DNA of 64,000 bases from Artocarpus heterophyllus (lineage: Eukaryota; Streptophyta; Magnoliopsida; Rosales; Moraceae), in NCBI GenBank assembly GCA_025403435.1, contig CM046347.1, positions 27,106,597-27,170,596 on the forward strand, written 5' to 3'. Below are positions 24,396-36,288 of the stretch, one piece after another; the first letter of the stretch is position 1; each line of letters opens with the position of its first letter. Under the pieces are notes generated by a model, which saw only the letters and a program-made list of their open reading frames with translations, was not told where the DNA came from and did not search any database. The position numbers and the translations under genes are program-made.

Positions 24396-27395
24396 TAATT
24401 TTAATGACTTCTTAATGACTTCTCACAATTGCTCTTTCACCCAATTTGTTAATAGAAAAATGCTAACCTAAAATAAAAACCCAAAATAAACCAAATATGT
24501 AAAATTATACAAGCATATATATACATTTCCAAAGACGTTGTAAACCCGCAGAAAAAATAATAATAATAAAAAAAACACAAGCTACACGTAATTTTTTCTT
24601 GCTTTTCTTGAATAATTTTATCACTAACAAAGAGACAACAAACATTACAAAGAATTATTTAACAAAAAAGAGAGGTTTTTTTTTTTTCAACATACCTACT
24701 AAAGAAATTGCCCCCAAAGACAAAGAACAAATGCCGGAGGGCGGCCTCTTTTGTTTTCTTCTTTTGCTTTCTTTAGTTTTCTTCTTTAGTAAAGCTTCCT
24801 GTTTCCCTTTTTTTTTTTTTCTATATCTTATTTTATTTAGATTTTAAAAAGAGGGTAAAAGTTATTATTAATTCTTTAATAATAATTTATTGAATAATAT
24901 ATACATGGGCAAAAATAAAAAAGTTGCTCCATTTTTTCTTCTATTATGACTTTTTTGCAAATGTGGAGGGTGGAGCCAAAATCCGGAGTTGATTTTCCGA
25001 AGCCTAATAGCATTAATGCATGATAAATAATGTTAGGGAATCAAAATCAAGACTTTATAGTCTTATTTGTTTGTAATGATGTCCATATGAAGTTTGGTCA
25101 ATGAAGCTCTTTGAAACGGAACTATTTAAGGGATTAAACTATTGACCTTTAGTAGCTTGAATAGCGTATAAATTATACAAATAAATGCAGCATTGGCTAA
25201 TAAGTCACTCATCTGATAAGGACTGCTTATACGTGACGTAATACTTTTTTTAACGATGTATTATTAAAAGATTGATAACAAACCCTTTGGTTGGGCGGTC
25301 CACTTTTACAATAAATAGAGTCAAAAGTATCTTAGCAAAAAAAAAAAAAGAGTCAAAAGGAGGGAGTGATATTTGGTGACCAACTTGTGTTTATTTGACA
25401 GGGTTAATCTAAAACAATTTGAATTTTTATTTTTTTTAGCTTTCTTAATTGTGGAGATAGAAGACTACATGCTTTAATTACTAGATGTTGACAACAAAGT
25501 GTGTTTGAAAATTAACTTAAAAGTCAAAGTTTTAATTGTTTTCGGTGTAATACTTTCATATTTTACAATGTAAAATAAAAATATATTATCGTATAAAAAT
25601 TTTATATGTTATAAAATTTTAAGTTTTAACGTCCAAGTTTCAAACTTGATTATAAAGTTATTGGTTGTTTTAGCTTTTAAATTTCCTAAGTCTCACATGC
25701 ATGAGACATCCCATTCCTAAACAATAAAATTTGACTAATTTGGGGACATTCCTTCTGGTCAAGCACGAATATGATGTCTAAAACTTATTAAGCAAAAAAG
25801 AAGGTTAATTAACAAATTTCTCAACAATAGGATTTTGTTTTCCAGAGCTTTTGTTCTTTTTCTTTTATTAAAATGCTTATCCAATTATTCTACCATGCAC
25901 ATTTAGGTGGCAACCGTGTGTGGCAAAGCTGGCGGCGGTTTTTTGGTGTCGACGGGCAGTGGTGGTTAAGTTTTTTTTTTTTTTTTTGAGCTTTTATTGT
26001 GATAGGATATTTTTGTATTTTTTATTGTTTTAGTTATTAGTAATTTTTTGGATATTTTTGTTGATATAGTTTTTTGTGCTCTGTTTCTTTTTCTTTTCTT
26101 TTTGATTTCAAAAATAAATGATAGATTGCTAGTTTTATTCCACAAGATTACGCTTTGACGACGACACCAATGACCGCGCCGGAGAGAATTTGTGGTACTT
26201 GCAGAAAAGGTCAAAATCATCTAGTAGGTAGCTAGTGATAATCTATTGGATTATTCTATAGCGACCTATATGAGTATTGACATTTGTTTTGTCAAAATAA
26301 ATTGGCGGATTACAATTAACAACCTAGTAGATTACTTTCGGGTGATTGATCACTTGTGTCGGTCCTTAGTCATTGTTGATGTTAACTACATTTAGTAGAT
26401 TAAAGGTGATAATCTAGTAGATTACCTTCGATTGGTGGTTTGATTTTCAGTATAGCATATTTTGTTGAGATTGGAGCGATTCTTTAAAGTTTCCCAAAGA
26501 GATAATAATATGTTACGCTCACATTTTTTTACATACTTTTTATTCATGCCACGTTTGTAAAGTTGTGTCATATATCATATTATTACTCGTATTATTTGTT
26601 GAAGTTTTGTTACACTAAAATATTTGTAAAGTTTATAAAAAGAGAATTTTAAAAGAAAGGATTTATAAAAACTCCGTTTCCCTCCGAAATCCAAGAAAAG
26701 TGACATCCAAAGTTGAATGCACCTTTTCTTTTTAAAAAAAGTATGTCACTCCTGAAATTTGCTCATTCTCGTCGAAACTTTAACCCTGTGGCTTTTATTT
26801 TTATTGGACATACATCCAAAGTTGGCTCCTGCAACTTCTGTATAATATAAGATGTCCCATCCTAGTTCAGTGATCTCTAGGAGTTTCTTTTTTACTCCCT
26901 CCCCCTACGGAGGGAAAATAAACTAGGGTAAAAAACACATATGGCCAAATATTTATAGCAGAGAAATTAAGGGTCCTTTTTGGAACTAAATTCAATATTG
27001 ATCAAATCAATATAATTCATTTAATTGTGAAGATAATAATAATCATGTATGTGAAATGTCAGCATAACCAAGGTTTTTCAAAAACATTAATGCTATTTAA
27101 TTACTCAATAAATTACACACAAATTATTTATGTTGTTAATTAGTCAATCAATTATTAATGACCTAAATTTGGATAAGACTAAAGACAAATTACATTGAGT
27201 TTCATCAGCTATTAATCAACTATTTTGCTGGCAAGGAAAATATGGCCAAATTTAATCAAACATCCTCTTTTGAAAAATTAAGTTAAACGTTTTTTTTTTA
27301 ACTTCTTTATATATCCTTTTTAATTTTTCATGCCAATCTTTTTTCTTTTTTTTGGTAATGAAATGGGTTACTTTTTTGAAACATTTATAATTTTT
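24396..27395. other. Intergenic sequence, no recognisable gene
   Basis: AT-rich. Contains poly(T) runs (24310, 24680, 25970), and low-complexity frames (24599-24847 plus, 25966-26220 minus) that I regard as artefacts. 'tttagtagattaaaggtgat' and 'atctagtagattacctt' form short repeats at 26240-26430. Confidence 0.4.
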
Positions 27396-27835
27396 TTTTT
27401 GTCATTAACACCTTGGTCCTTAAAATCTGTCTTTTTATAACCAGGTTATTAGTCATATAAAAACATTGTTCATTAAAAAGTTTATAGTTTAGTAGTCAAT
27501 AAAAATAAAAATAAGAAGTTTAGTCATTAAAAAACCAAATAGTTAAGTCATTTTATAAACTAAAAGACTTTAGTCATTAAATAGATCTTACTCATATATA
27601 TCTCACTTATCATTTAAATACTAGGTTTATGCATCATAGTCATTATAAGTTCTTTAAATTTAATGGCTAATGTAGTCATTTTAAATTACTAAAATATTAG
27701 GGTTTTTTTTTTTCTTTTAATGACTAATTTAATGACCAACAAGGTGGGAGATTTTAATGATCAAAATGATCGATGCATTTAATGACTACCGATTAATGAC
27801 CATATAGTGTTGGTCATTAAAATATGTACCTAGTG
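27396..27835. repeat. Cluster of 'agtcattaa' / 'ttaatgact' words
   Basis: More than ten copies of G(T/A)CATTAA, in both orientations, fall within ~440 bases. The last, near 27811 (tggtcattaaaatatg), is followed by 'ctagtg'. Dense short sub-terminal repeats ending in TAGTG are what a CACTA (En/Spm) element end looks like, but I did not find the partner CACTA end. Confidence 0.5.
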
Positions 27836-28217
27836 AATTTCCAAACCAGATCGTAAAAGAAATTCCATAAAACATATGCACTTTAAAATGAAAACATTAT
27901 ATGTTTAAATGCTGATAAAACTTTAGTCTTGGACTTTTTAATGACGAAAACAAAATAATAATAATAATGATGATGATGATGATAATTTGGGCATAGAACA
28001 TGGAAAGAAAATGAGTATTTTATAATTCAAAAACTTGGTATTAGAAACATACAGGAATTTCGTTCAAAAAAAATTACATAGGAATTAAATGCATTGTTAA
28101 CTGTTATAAAAAAGTTGACATGAGACTTCAAAAAAGAATATCCGATTTGTTTACAATACATGAAGTTGAGCTTTGCACATAATAAATAGTTGCAAACCTG
28201 ACGTGGTGGAAAATATT
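27836..28217. other. Intergenic sequence
   Basis: Only a short (AAT)n/(ATG)n microsatellite near 27955-27985. Confidence 0.5.
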
Positions 28218-28338
28218 GGGCCTGTTTGGACGGATATTCGAATCACGGTTCGAATCATTTTGCTACAGTATTTTCTCTCATAAAAATTTAAATTTTCATT
28301 CAAATACTCTACTCAAATATTCGAAACAAACGAGTCCT
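28218..28338. mobile_element. Short MITE with 'gggcctgtttgga' end
   Basis: A ~120-bp non-coding segment whose ends (gggcctgtttgg and, reversed, ggactcgtttg) are inverted repeats. 'attcgaa' words lie just inside each end. No target duplication is evident. Confidence 0.5.
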
Positions 28339-28847
28339 TAATGAAAGATTTAGTCATGAATGGCAATTATATCACATCAAGTCATTTAATTTGTTTGGGT
28401 ATCTAAATTAGCTAAAATTTGTAATCTTTATATAATAAAATAAATTCTTACTTCCATATTTTTTGTATATACATGTAAATATAATTATATAGGGATATAG
28501 GATTATTTTATGTAATAGGTTGACCTTTTAAAACCAGATTCCATATCCTGAGAAAGTTCCTTTTTTTATGGTATCAAAGTCTAATAAACTTAAAAAGAGT
28601 AATTTGATCTATCCAATTATAAGATTGGTGATTCTAAAAAGAATACTATCTTAAGAGTGTTTAAAGAATGGACTACATGGAACAAAAATGTTTGAAAAAA
28701 AACACTAAATTACAGGATCTCGATAGATTCTTTTTGCTGCGAGGTCCACTTGCTTAAAAAAAAAAAAAAAATACAAAACTTCCTCCATGTTCGTTTTATC
28801 CAATATCTAGTTATTGAAATGAGTATATATTTACCCTCTATAAGAAG

Positions 28848-29381
28848 CAAGAGCGGAGCTAGTAATTCGCTCCAGCGGCTCTAAGTTAGACCAAAATTTC
28901 AAAGAAAAATAAGCGTTTAATATTATAAATATTTCCTTTAAAACTCTTACCTTTTTTAATCTATTTTTACCTTTTATTCATTCTTTCAAATGCACCTAAC
29001 CTCTAATAAAGTTTTAATTGACTTTTTAAAGTGTATGTCTATGAAATTATAAATTTCTATAGTAGTTAGTTAATTTTTGCTTTAATTGGAACTTTAAGTT
29101 TGAATTGCTAGTATATTTAGATGTCAAATTTTAAGGTGTGATTTAAACATTTAAAAAGTTTTATAACATATGAGTATATATAAAATTAAAATTTAATACA
29201 ATGGAAAATATTTTTAAAACATGTGTAAAAAACTACAACAAAAAAAATTTTATGGGGACAAATTGAAGAAAAAAAAGCAAAAAAAGAAAAAAAAAACTTT
29301 TGAGTGGCCAAAATATAAAGGGACCCCTTGGGCCCAAGGGGCAGCAACCCCCAGCGTCAAGTAGGGCCGCCTCCGCCCCTG
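28848..29381. mobile_element. hAT-type non-autonomous element, 534 bp ('gcggagc' family)
   Basis: Ends 'caagagcggagct' and 'cctccgcccctg' form an inverted repeat. Flanks 'ataagaag' (28840-28847) and 'acaagaag' (29382-29389) give a 7-of-8 target duplication, the length expected of hAT. The body is AT-rich, with a GC-rich right end. Overlapping frames at 29233-29497 are not genes. Confidence 0.75.
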
Positions 29382-29389
29382 ACAAGAAG

Positions 29390-30248
29390 TATGAGGTGTA
29401 TTGTAGTTGTATCAATTGGTTAATATTCTTACAACCAGGTGGTAGCTTAATGGTATTGAACTTGCGTTTTAGTCTCAAGAGGAGCAGTGGCAGGTAGTGT
29501 AGGTTTTTAGTTTAAGACTCATGGTAAAAGCGAAGGCTTGAGATTATTTCCAACCTACCGACTTAATACATGTTAGTTCTCGAAAGGACTAAGCTAACAT
29601 GTTTCATCTTCAGCTACTGATAATTATGGCTCAATATATACATTTCTTAAGTATAGCCATGTGTTGTAGGGGCCCTTTAACTTAACTAAGAAAATAGCTT
29701 CCTTGAAAAATTAATTGTGCATAAAATCCCCAAACTTATACCAGAATCTCACTTAGCCTAATGTATTAGTTTGTTTCATTTTTAATCCTTCTATAGTTGG
29801 GAAGGGATAATGAAATTGTGAAGTCCATGTTCTTTTGGAATACGTGACATGGTTCCTAAACCAATAATAAGGATTATACTCATAAATCCCCATCTCCTTG
29901 TACCGTGTACCTTAATTCAAGGTATCCTATGATTTTTCAAAAATTGGTCAAAATAGCCTTAGCAGATAGAAAACCGTTCAAAATGCCTCCTCGTCGAATA
30001 ACGAAAGCTATTAGATCCTAATAAAAAAAATATAAAAATGATTTAATATTAAAAAAAGAACCAACGATATATAAAAAACTAAAAAATCTAAAAAGAAAAA
30101 AATTGTTTTCTTCCTTTAGACCTCGTAAAGTGAAGACCAAAATAGTTTATCCAAAATCTTATCACAAGCTCAAACACATTCAAAGAATAAAAACAACAAA
30201 TCCAAATCCAATCTCTTTAAAAAAAACCTTTATAATAATAAAATTAAA
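29390..30248. other. Intergenic sequence
   Basis: 29440-29600 has a 'ggtagcttaatggtattg' phrase reminiscent of a tRNA-like A box, but no B box follows at the right distance. Nothing else is recognised. Confidence 0.4.
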
Positions 30249-30412
30249 GGGCGTTTGACATGATCGTTAGAACCATTGGTTAGAACCGTTTTTATTGTAG
30301 CATGTGAGAGCTTTACATTGTAGCAATTTTTTTTATTTTTAGTATAGCATGTAAGAGCTTTGCATCATTCATAACTGAAAAATTTGTTTAGACTATCCTT
30401 GCCAAACAGCCT
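30249..30412. mobile_element. MITE, family 3 copy 1
   Basis: A ~164-bp element from 'gggcgtttgaca' to 'ttgccaaacagcc'. It contains 'ggttagaacc', 'agcatgtgagagctttaca' and 'gcatgtaagagctttgca'. It matches the reverse complement of 33345-33510 along its whole length. Confidence 0.75.
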
Positions 30413-30439
30413 TTTAGTTATTTTAAAGAAAAAACCCAA

Positions 30440-30770
30440 AATTATTTTACAGATAAGGTTCAAACACCTTCAGCCTCGATGGTCGTTGCCCCCTCTAATG
30501 CCCTCTAACCCCATCCTTGTGCAACCTAGCCCTTGCTACCCCCATCTCCATGCAACTCAAGCCCCGTCGCCCTCATTGGGAAGGGAACCTAGACCTCTGC
30601 AATCCCAACTCGCAACCTTCCCCATTCTGCTACCTCATAAGCAACAACTTCAATGGTTCAACTCCTCCGGTGCGAGGACCCTGTGATCCCACTCACCACT
30701 TGCAAAATCTAGGCGATGTTGTGACCCACATTGGCGACTCACCTCCTTCGGCGTGAGGACCTTTCATGAG
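30440..30770. other. GC-richer patch of unknown origin
   Basis: About 330 bases, cytosine-rich on the plus strand, stand out from AT-rich surroundings. They allow two overlapping proline/histidine/leucine-rich frames (30384-30686 and 30517-30756) that I cannot assign. The composition suggests a fragment captured from a coding or transposon source. Confidence 0.35.
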
Positions 30771-32348
30771 ATAGAAGCAATGAAAGAAGGAGTAGTGGCT
30801 GAAAAGAGGTTTATTTTTGGGTTGACGGAAAGTAACAGGGAGTTTGGAATTAGTTTTTTTTTATTCATTTCTTCTTTATTATTTTTAATGTTTAATCATT
30901 TTTATACCTTGAAGTAGAATTTAATAAATTTAGTTCATTGTTAATGGCATACCATGTCAACAAATCTATTAGGAACATAGACGGACTTGGATGGAGGAAG
31001 CATTTTAAATAGTATTTTATAAATATTTTAGGATTTGTTTGGTAAATAGATTTGAATTATATTAATTTAGATTATTTTGATTTGAGTTGTATGATTTGAA
31101 TTAATAATTTGAAATGCTATCCGAACTGATATTTGTAATGTACATTTAAAGTTTTAATTTGAATATAGAATAAAATTAAAATTTGCGTTTGAAAAAATAG
31201 TGAAAAAAGTTTTCACTTTATTAACAAATCAAATAAAATTTTAATGTTCATGATCCTAAAAAATATGCAATATAGATCTTAATTTATATCTCTATTTATT
31301 AAGAACGCAATGAAAAATAATCATTTCAATCATATATTAAACGAAGAAGTTATGATTTTTTTCCGCAAATATAGAAAAGAATTTTAACTTTTATTGCAAC
31401 AAACATATCCGAGTCTTATGGGTCTAAAGGGGGGTTAGAATTTTGAAAACTTGAATTCAAAAGATTTATTTGATTTAAATTTTAAAGAAAATATACACGT
31501 ATCTCAAATATTCTAATAATTTGAATACAAAAAGTTTATCGAAACAAACGCACACTTCGAGGAAGGATACATTCTTTAAAAGGAATTTATAAAAGTAATC
31601 TTTATAATAACGATGACAAGAAAAGATAATGACAAGTAAAACAACTACAATAGCCATTTTTTTCTTATCACATATCATGATCATGTAATTTATCGGGATA
31701 TGGAAACTTTGAGATTTTAAACCCGCCAGGACAAGGCATGAGATCCTGATCATTTGGCATGCAAGTAGTAAATATCAGACCGCGACCGACCGATACCATT
31801 TTTTTTAATAAGCTAATATTACCATCGTCTTAAAAAGCGTGATAACATTTACTCAAAGTTATTGCCTTTTTTTGGGTGATATCATCAACATAATCTTGTG
31901 ACGATCATATTCATTACAAGTAGACTTTTGTAATAGAGTATGAAAAAAAGTTCTAAACAATAAGATATCAGTTATGGATCATCAAATCAAATTTTTTTAA
32001 AAAAAGGGTATAAAATATTAGTCGAACTTGAGGAAAAAAAATACGACAGCTGAAAACTATGCAGATATATATATAGATATATATATATATATATATATAT
32101 ATATCTGTAGGATTTTTTTATTACACGAGAATTCCCTAAATTGCATATAGCATTTTTTATTCCATTTGGTTGATCAAATGTCACCACGACATGGACTTAA
32201 TAAGGCCTTTCAAAACGCATAATGCCATATATATAATGCTATATATAGAAGACTTCGCATGAAAGGATGCAAGGGTTTTCCTTGAAACCCGTAATTTTAA
32301 GCCACACTTTGAAAGATGATTCTAGCCTTGGCTAGGTTATAAGGATAT
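30771..32348. other. Intergenic sequence
   Basis: AT-rich. Includes an (AT)n microsatellite at about 32066-32104. No gene is recognisable. Confidence 0.4.
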
Positions 32349-32532
32349 TGTCTGCATGTCATACACTTCTCAAACAGACAGTGTTCTAGCTTCATTCATT
32401 CCTCCAATTTTGAAACATAAGCTAAAGATTTATAACATAAGGAAATTGCACTTTTCCTCTTCTTTTTCTCCTTTTATTTTGTCGCTCCATAATTGCTACT
32501 TTGATATTATCGTAAGATGTAAGATATGTATG

Positions 32533-32735
32533 AGCGGAGCTACACACAGATGAGGATAAGCGCTTATTCCTCTTGAGCTTTTTTCTTTCAATATTGTATA
32601 TAAATTTTCATAAAATTTATATTAACCATAAATTATATTCCCTTCAAAGTTCTATATATTTTTATTTAATTTTTCTTCACAATATTAATATATATGCCCG
32701 GGCCCGACTAATTTTTCTTGCTCCCTCTATGAATA
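32533..32735. mobile_element. Decayed 'gcggagc' family element upstream of the YIF1 copy A
   Basis: Starts 'gagcggagctacacacag' and runs into the AT-rich body typical of the family. It ends with 'gcccgggcccgac', and the right terminus is poorly kept. The homologous copy is at 48773-48985. Confidence 0.4.
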
Positions 32736-33344
32736 TTTGAATAAACTAGCTATCAAAGTTAAAGTGTCAATACTGTTAAATAATGCAAAACCTTTGCTAA
32801 TTTATGGGCTTCTTTGCTTTCAGAAATATGTATGAGAAATATCCAGTTAACAATACATGGGTCCCTATACCTCCACCAAATGATCAAAATGAGATTAATA
32901 TCTTCAGAGATGTGGCCTATGAAACCGGATCGGATCTCATCAAAAGCCAGTTGGATGCTTATCAAAAGAAGCTCCTAGACTCAGGCTCAGCTTATGTCCG
33001 AAGAAATGTAAGCACACACATCTCCTGATCTTTACTTCTAGATAAATGGATATTTACCTTTTTATACTCTCTTTTTGAGTTTATTTAAAACTATACTTTT
33101 GATTTTTTATCTCGTCAAATGTGTACCTTTAGATTAGATTTAAATATACAAATATCATTCTTATCTCAGTCAATAGTTGATTTTATCAAATTATCCTTGA
33201 GTAAAAGAGAGAAAAACTAGACTTCCAAAAAGTAGAAAGAAAATAAAAACAAAAACACTCAAAACACCCATTTTGAAAGGTATTTTATATATTTTTAAAG
33301 TCAAACCCAGTACAAGTGTTTTTAAGTTTTTAAAGTTTCTTATT

Positions 33345-33510
33345 GGCTGTTTGGCTGAGTGGTGGAACCACTCAGTTATAAACAGTGTAAAGTTCTCACA
33401 TGCTACAGTAACAATAAAAATAAAAATAAAAATTGCTACAGTATAAAGCTCTTACATGCTACAGTAAAAGTGGTTCTAACCAACGGTTCCCACCACCATT
33501 CCAAATACCC
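33345..33510. mobile_element. MITE, family 3 copy 2, in intron 1 of YIF1 copy A
   Basis: Ends 'ggctgtttggctga' and 'attccaaataccc'. TATT stands on both sides (33341-33344 and 33511-33514). Copy B lacks it: near 49585, 'tttcttagttttc' runs straight through the site. It therefore inserted after the duplication, or was lost precisely from B. Confidence 0.8.
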
Positions 33511-34287
33511 TATTAGTTTTCAATTTAAGGGTATTTTGGGCAATCTTTAAGTCAAAATTGAATATTGATTTAGAAAAGAAGATATAAATTTATGTATTAA
33601 ATAAAATCTTAAGGTATACATTTAATAATAGTATATGATTAAACCTAAAATATATGTTATAAAAAGGAAATAACCTTTCTATAAACTGGTTATATTATAT
33701 TAATATTCACTAAATCCAAGATTAATTAACTTCTTAGAAGTCTTTATTAACATATCATAAGCAACTATTTCTCTAACCCTCAGTATTACTTTCAAGTGAA
33801 CGAGCGGTACGTGAAAAATAAATTAAAGTTGATCTTGTTGCCATTTCTTCACAAGGTATGGAAGTCTAACTTACATATTAATTTCTTAAATAAATTTTGA
33901 TTTGTTTTTTCTTTTATTGGACTTTGATTCTGTTTGAATCCCTCAAGGGACACTGGATAAGAACAAGTAAGGTGGTGGAGGGTAACTTTGTCTTTGAACC
34001 ACCAATTTACGACATAAACGCATGGCACTTATGTCGTTCTTTCTGGCTTCTTTCTGGGCATCAATGGAAAGTAAGTCTTTTCTGAGAAGAACCTTGTTAT
34101 ATATAGCAATAAAATATACAACAAGTTTGTGCTGTCTATTACAAAATGATTCGGCATTTAGTTAAAATCCAATTTGATACACATACACTACTAAATATAT
34201 GTACACTCCAAATATATTTTTTTGGTAACTGCATATTACAACACACTGTAAAATGGAAAATTTATGGATGTTATGGAAGCAAAATTA

Positions 34288-34312
<25 letters not shown>
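34288..34312. repeat. (CT)n microsatellite in intron 3 of YIF1 copy A
   Basis: About 12 CT units, shorter at the matching place in copy B (about 50405). Confidence 0.9.
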
Positions 34313-34318
<6 letters not shown>

Positions 34319-35549
34319 CTCAATGTTACTTGTAATAAATACATCGTGTCTTGCAAGTCGTTTCCTGAGTAGGCCCATTATTATCTGCAGTGATTTTTCA
34401 TCTGGTCAAGTTTTGACATCTTCAGAATTTTAAAGTTACAATTGTGAAAAAGGTTATTCAACCTGTCAGGGTTGAGCCGCGGGCCTCTCCTAAAGAATGG
34501 CCCTACCTTGTGCAAACGCAATAGAGGAAAAATTTAAAGATAAATTTTCATATATGATATTTTTTGAAACTTAATTTTTATTATGAAATTTATCATGCAT
34601 TAAAAAGTATTATGATAGATGAGAGGGGGGCAAGAGAGAGTTAAGATAGTGTTAGGAGTTTGTCTATTTGAGTTGGTTAGGAAAAAAAAGATTGAAACAA
34701 CTTATCTTAATTATTTTTAAAAAATAATATGGGCGATAGCGGGATAATTTTTCCTAAAATTTTATTTTTGTGACTTGAGTAAATACTTTTTAAAAATATG
34801 TGATAAAGTGTAATTTTCTTAAATTTAAAGGCCTCTCGCACCTGGCTCTTGGGCCTAAGATAGCTCCACCCTTGATATCATATAATAATAGAGGAGCTAT
34901 TAATGAGACATTTGACATAATTACGAGGAATAATGCTAAAATATCTAACTCCAATCTCAACTTTTATTCTAACTTTGAGTTGTCATTAATTTATTAGTAG
35001 ATGTAATTTATCATATGACAATCTTCTAAAGTTTTACTTATAAAAACATCATAATACATAAGTTAGTAAACAAGTTGGGATTAGAGTTGGTAGTTGTAGT
35101 TTTCAACTATGAATGTAGAACTATGATATGGGTACAATTTGTGAATATTTTATATATCATAAAATGAAATGATATTATTAAAATAACTATTATGTAATTA
35201 AATATTATAAAATATGAATCATTATGATAATTACAATGTAATTATGATTATTTTTAAAATATTATAAAAATTTTGTTGTATTTCAATTTTACTATAATAA
35301 TTTTGCCATTTTTTTTCCTCATAATAGAGTATTCTTATCGAACTTGGACGTCTCATAAAAAGTGAGCCCTACTAGGTGGTCTTTAAGTTTTGCCTCCAAT
35401 TTTTTTTTTTTTAACTTTTACATAGTCGTACTTTAAATTTAAAACCACAAGCAAGCTAACTATAATATCATCCTTTCGTAATTTTCATAGCCTCTAAACT
35501 TAAAAAAAATAAATAAATAACAACAACAACAACTCAATTATGGGCATAA

Positions 35550-35665
35550 ATGGGGGCGGAGCCACGTAGGAATAAGGGTGGACAGCCGCCTCTATACTTT
35601 TTTCTTATAATTTTGTATTTGAAATCCCGCCACACATCTCTCCTCCCCACCCCCAGGCGCTTACT
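35550..35665. mobile_element. Left-end fragment of a 'gcggagcc' family hAT element
   Basis: 'gggggcggagccacg' followed by the family's AT-rich text. The right end is not recognisable. The matching fragment in copy B starts at ~51861 (aggggcggagtcaca). Confidence 0.45.
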
Positions 35666-36288
35666 TATGGGCTTAAGGGAGTTTTCACACTTCAAATTGA
35701 AAAAGAAAACTAACTTAACCAGCCGAAGACTTGCTTCATTATTACATTATATTGTAGGTTTAGTCCAGAAGCTTTAAGCGTGAATTTCACAAACGGGCTT
35801 CTTTGCTGGTTATTGCAAGTATTTCTCCTTGAGGCCACACTGCAGTCTTTGGGCGGCAGCGACGTGGCGGTGCTGGACGTGGTGGCCTACAGCGGGTATA
35901 CCTTTGCGGCAGGCTCCATAGCCCTGCTGGATAGGACGGTTTGGAGCTGCTCATTTTATGTGGTCACGTTGTGGGAGAGCATTTGCTTGGTGGTATTCTT
36001 CGTAAAGACCATGAAAAGGATTTTAATAGCTGAGGGGACAAGTTCTGAAAGGCACAGCAGTAAGTGTCAGTATCTTTTGCTTCTAGTGGCTCTTGCTCAA
36101 GCCCCATTGGTCTTATGGCTTGGCAGTGTTGGTAACTAACTTCTTCACGTAGACATTAGTTGGTTTTTATTTATAATTTTATTTTTGTTTACAGATTTAT
36201 ATAGACATCTGACGATGTTACAATGTTTTAATTGACATTTGTAAGTGTTTTACTATTAGTGTAATAATTGCCATGCCAATTTGTACGC

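Larger units (their letters stand above)
32828..36139 (+). pseudogene. YIF1-family (Yip1-interacting factor) pseudogene, copy A
   Basis: YIF1 proteins are multi-pass membrane proteins of ER-Golgi transport that partner Yip1/YPT GTPases. Four exons read in family order. Exon 1 is 32828-33007 (starts MYEKYP, ends AYVRRN). Exon 2 is ~33754-33855 (YFSNPQYYFQVN, KLILLPFLHK). Exon 3 is 33948-34070 (GHW, EPPIYDINA). Exon 4 is 35758-36139 (FSPEAL, VAYSGYTF, VKTMKRILIAE, YLLLLVALAQ), ending at TAA. Introns 1 to 3 have GT donors. Two lesions are seen. The acceptor before exon 2 reads CAT where copy B has CAG; an in-frame CAG lies 30 bases downstream. A 29-base deletion relative to copy B sits in the first membrane segment of exon 3 and shifts the frame. 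The N-terminal region is diverged from typical YIF1 and starts at the usual M-Y. Confidence 0.85.
32349..36288. repeat. Segmental duplication, block 1 copy A
   Basis: This ~3.9-kb block aligns in order with 48593-52657 and includes the whole YIF1-like pseudogene with its introns. Identity looks like about 90% in introns and about 93-95% in exons, judged by eye. Copy A alone has a MITE (33345-33510). Copy B alone has a different MITE (50461-50611). Confidence 0.9.

Noticed and set aside
29440..29600. SINE or tRNA-like unit
   Set aside because: Only an imperfect A-box-like phrase; no B box at a proper distance.
30384..30756. Two overlapping open frames as genes
   Set aside because: Low-complexity Pro/His/Leu text and no homologue I know; noted only as a GC-rich patch.
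35780..36139. Stand-alone 119-codon gene
   Set aside because: It is exon 4 of the YIF1-like pseudogene; the reading continues upstream to the acceptor at 35757.
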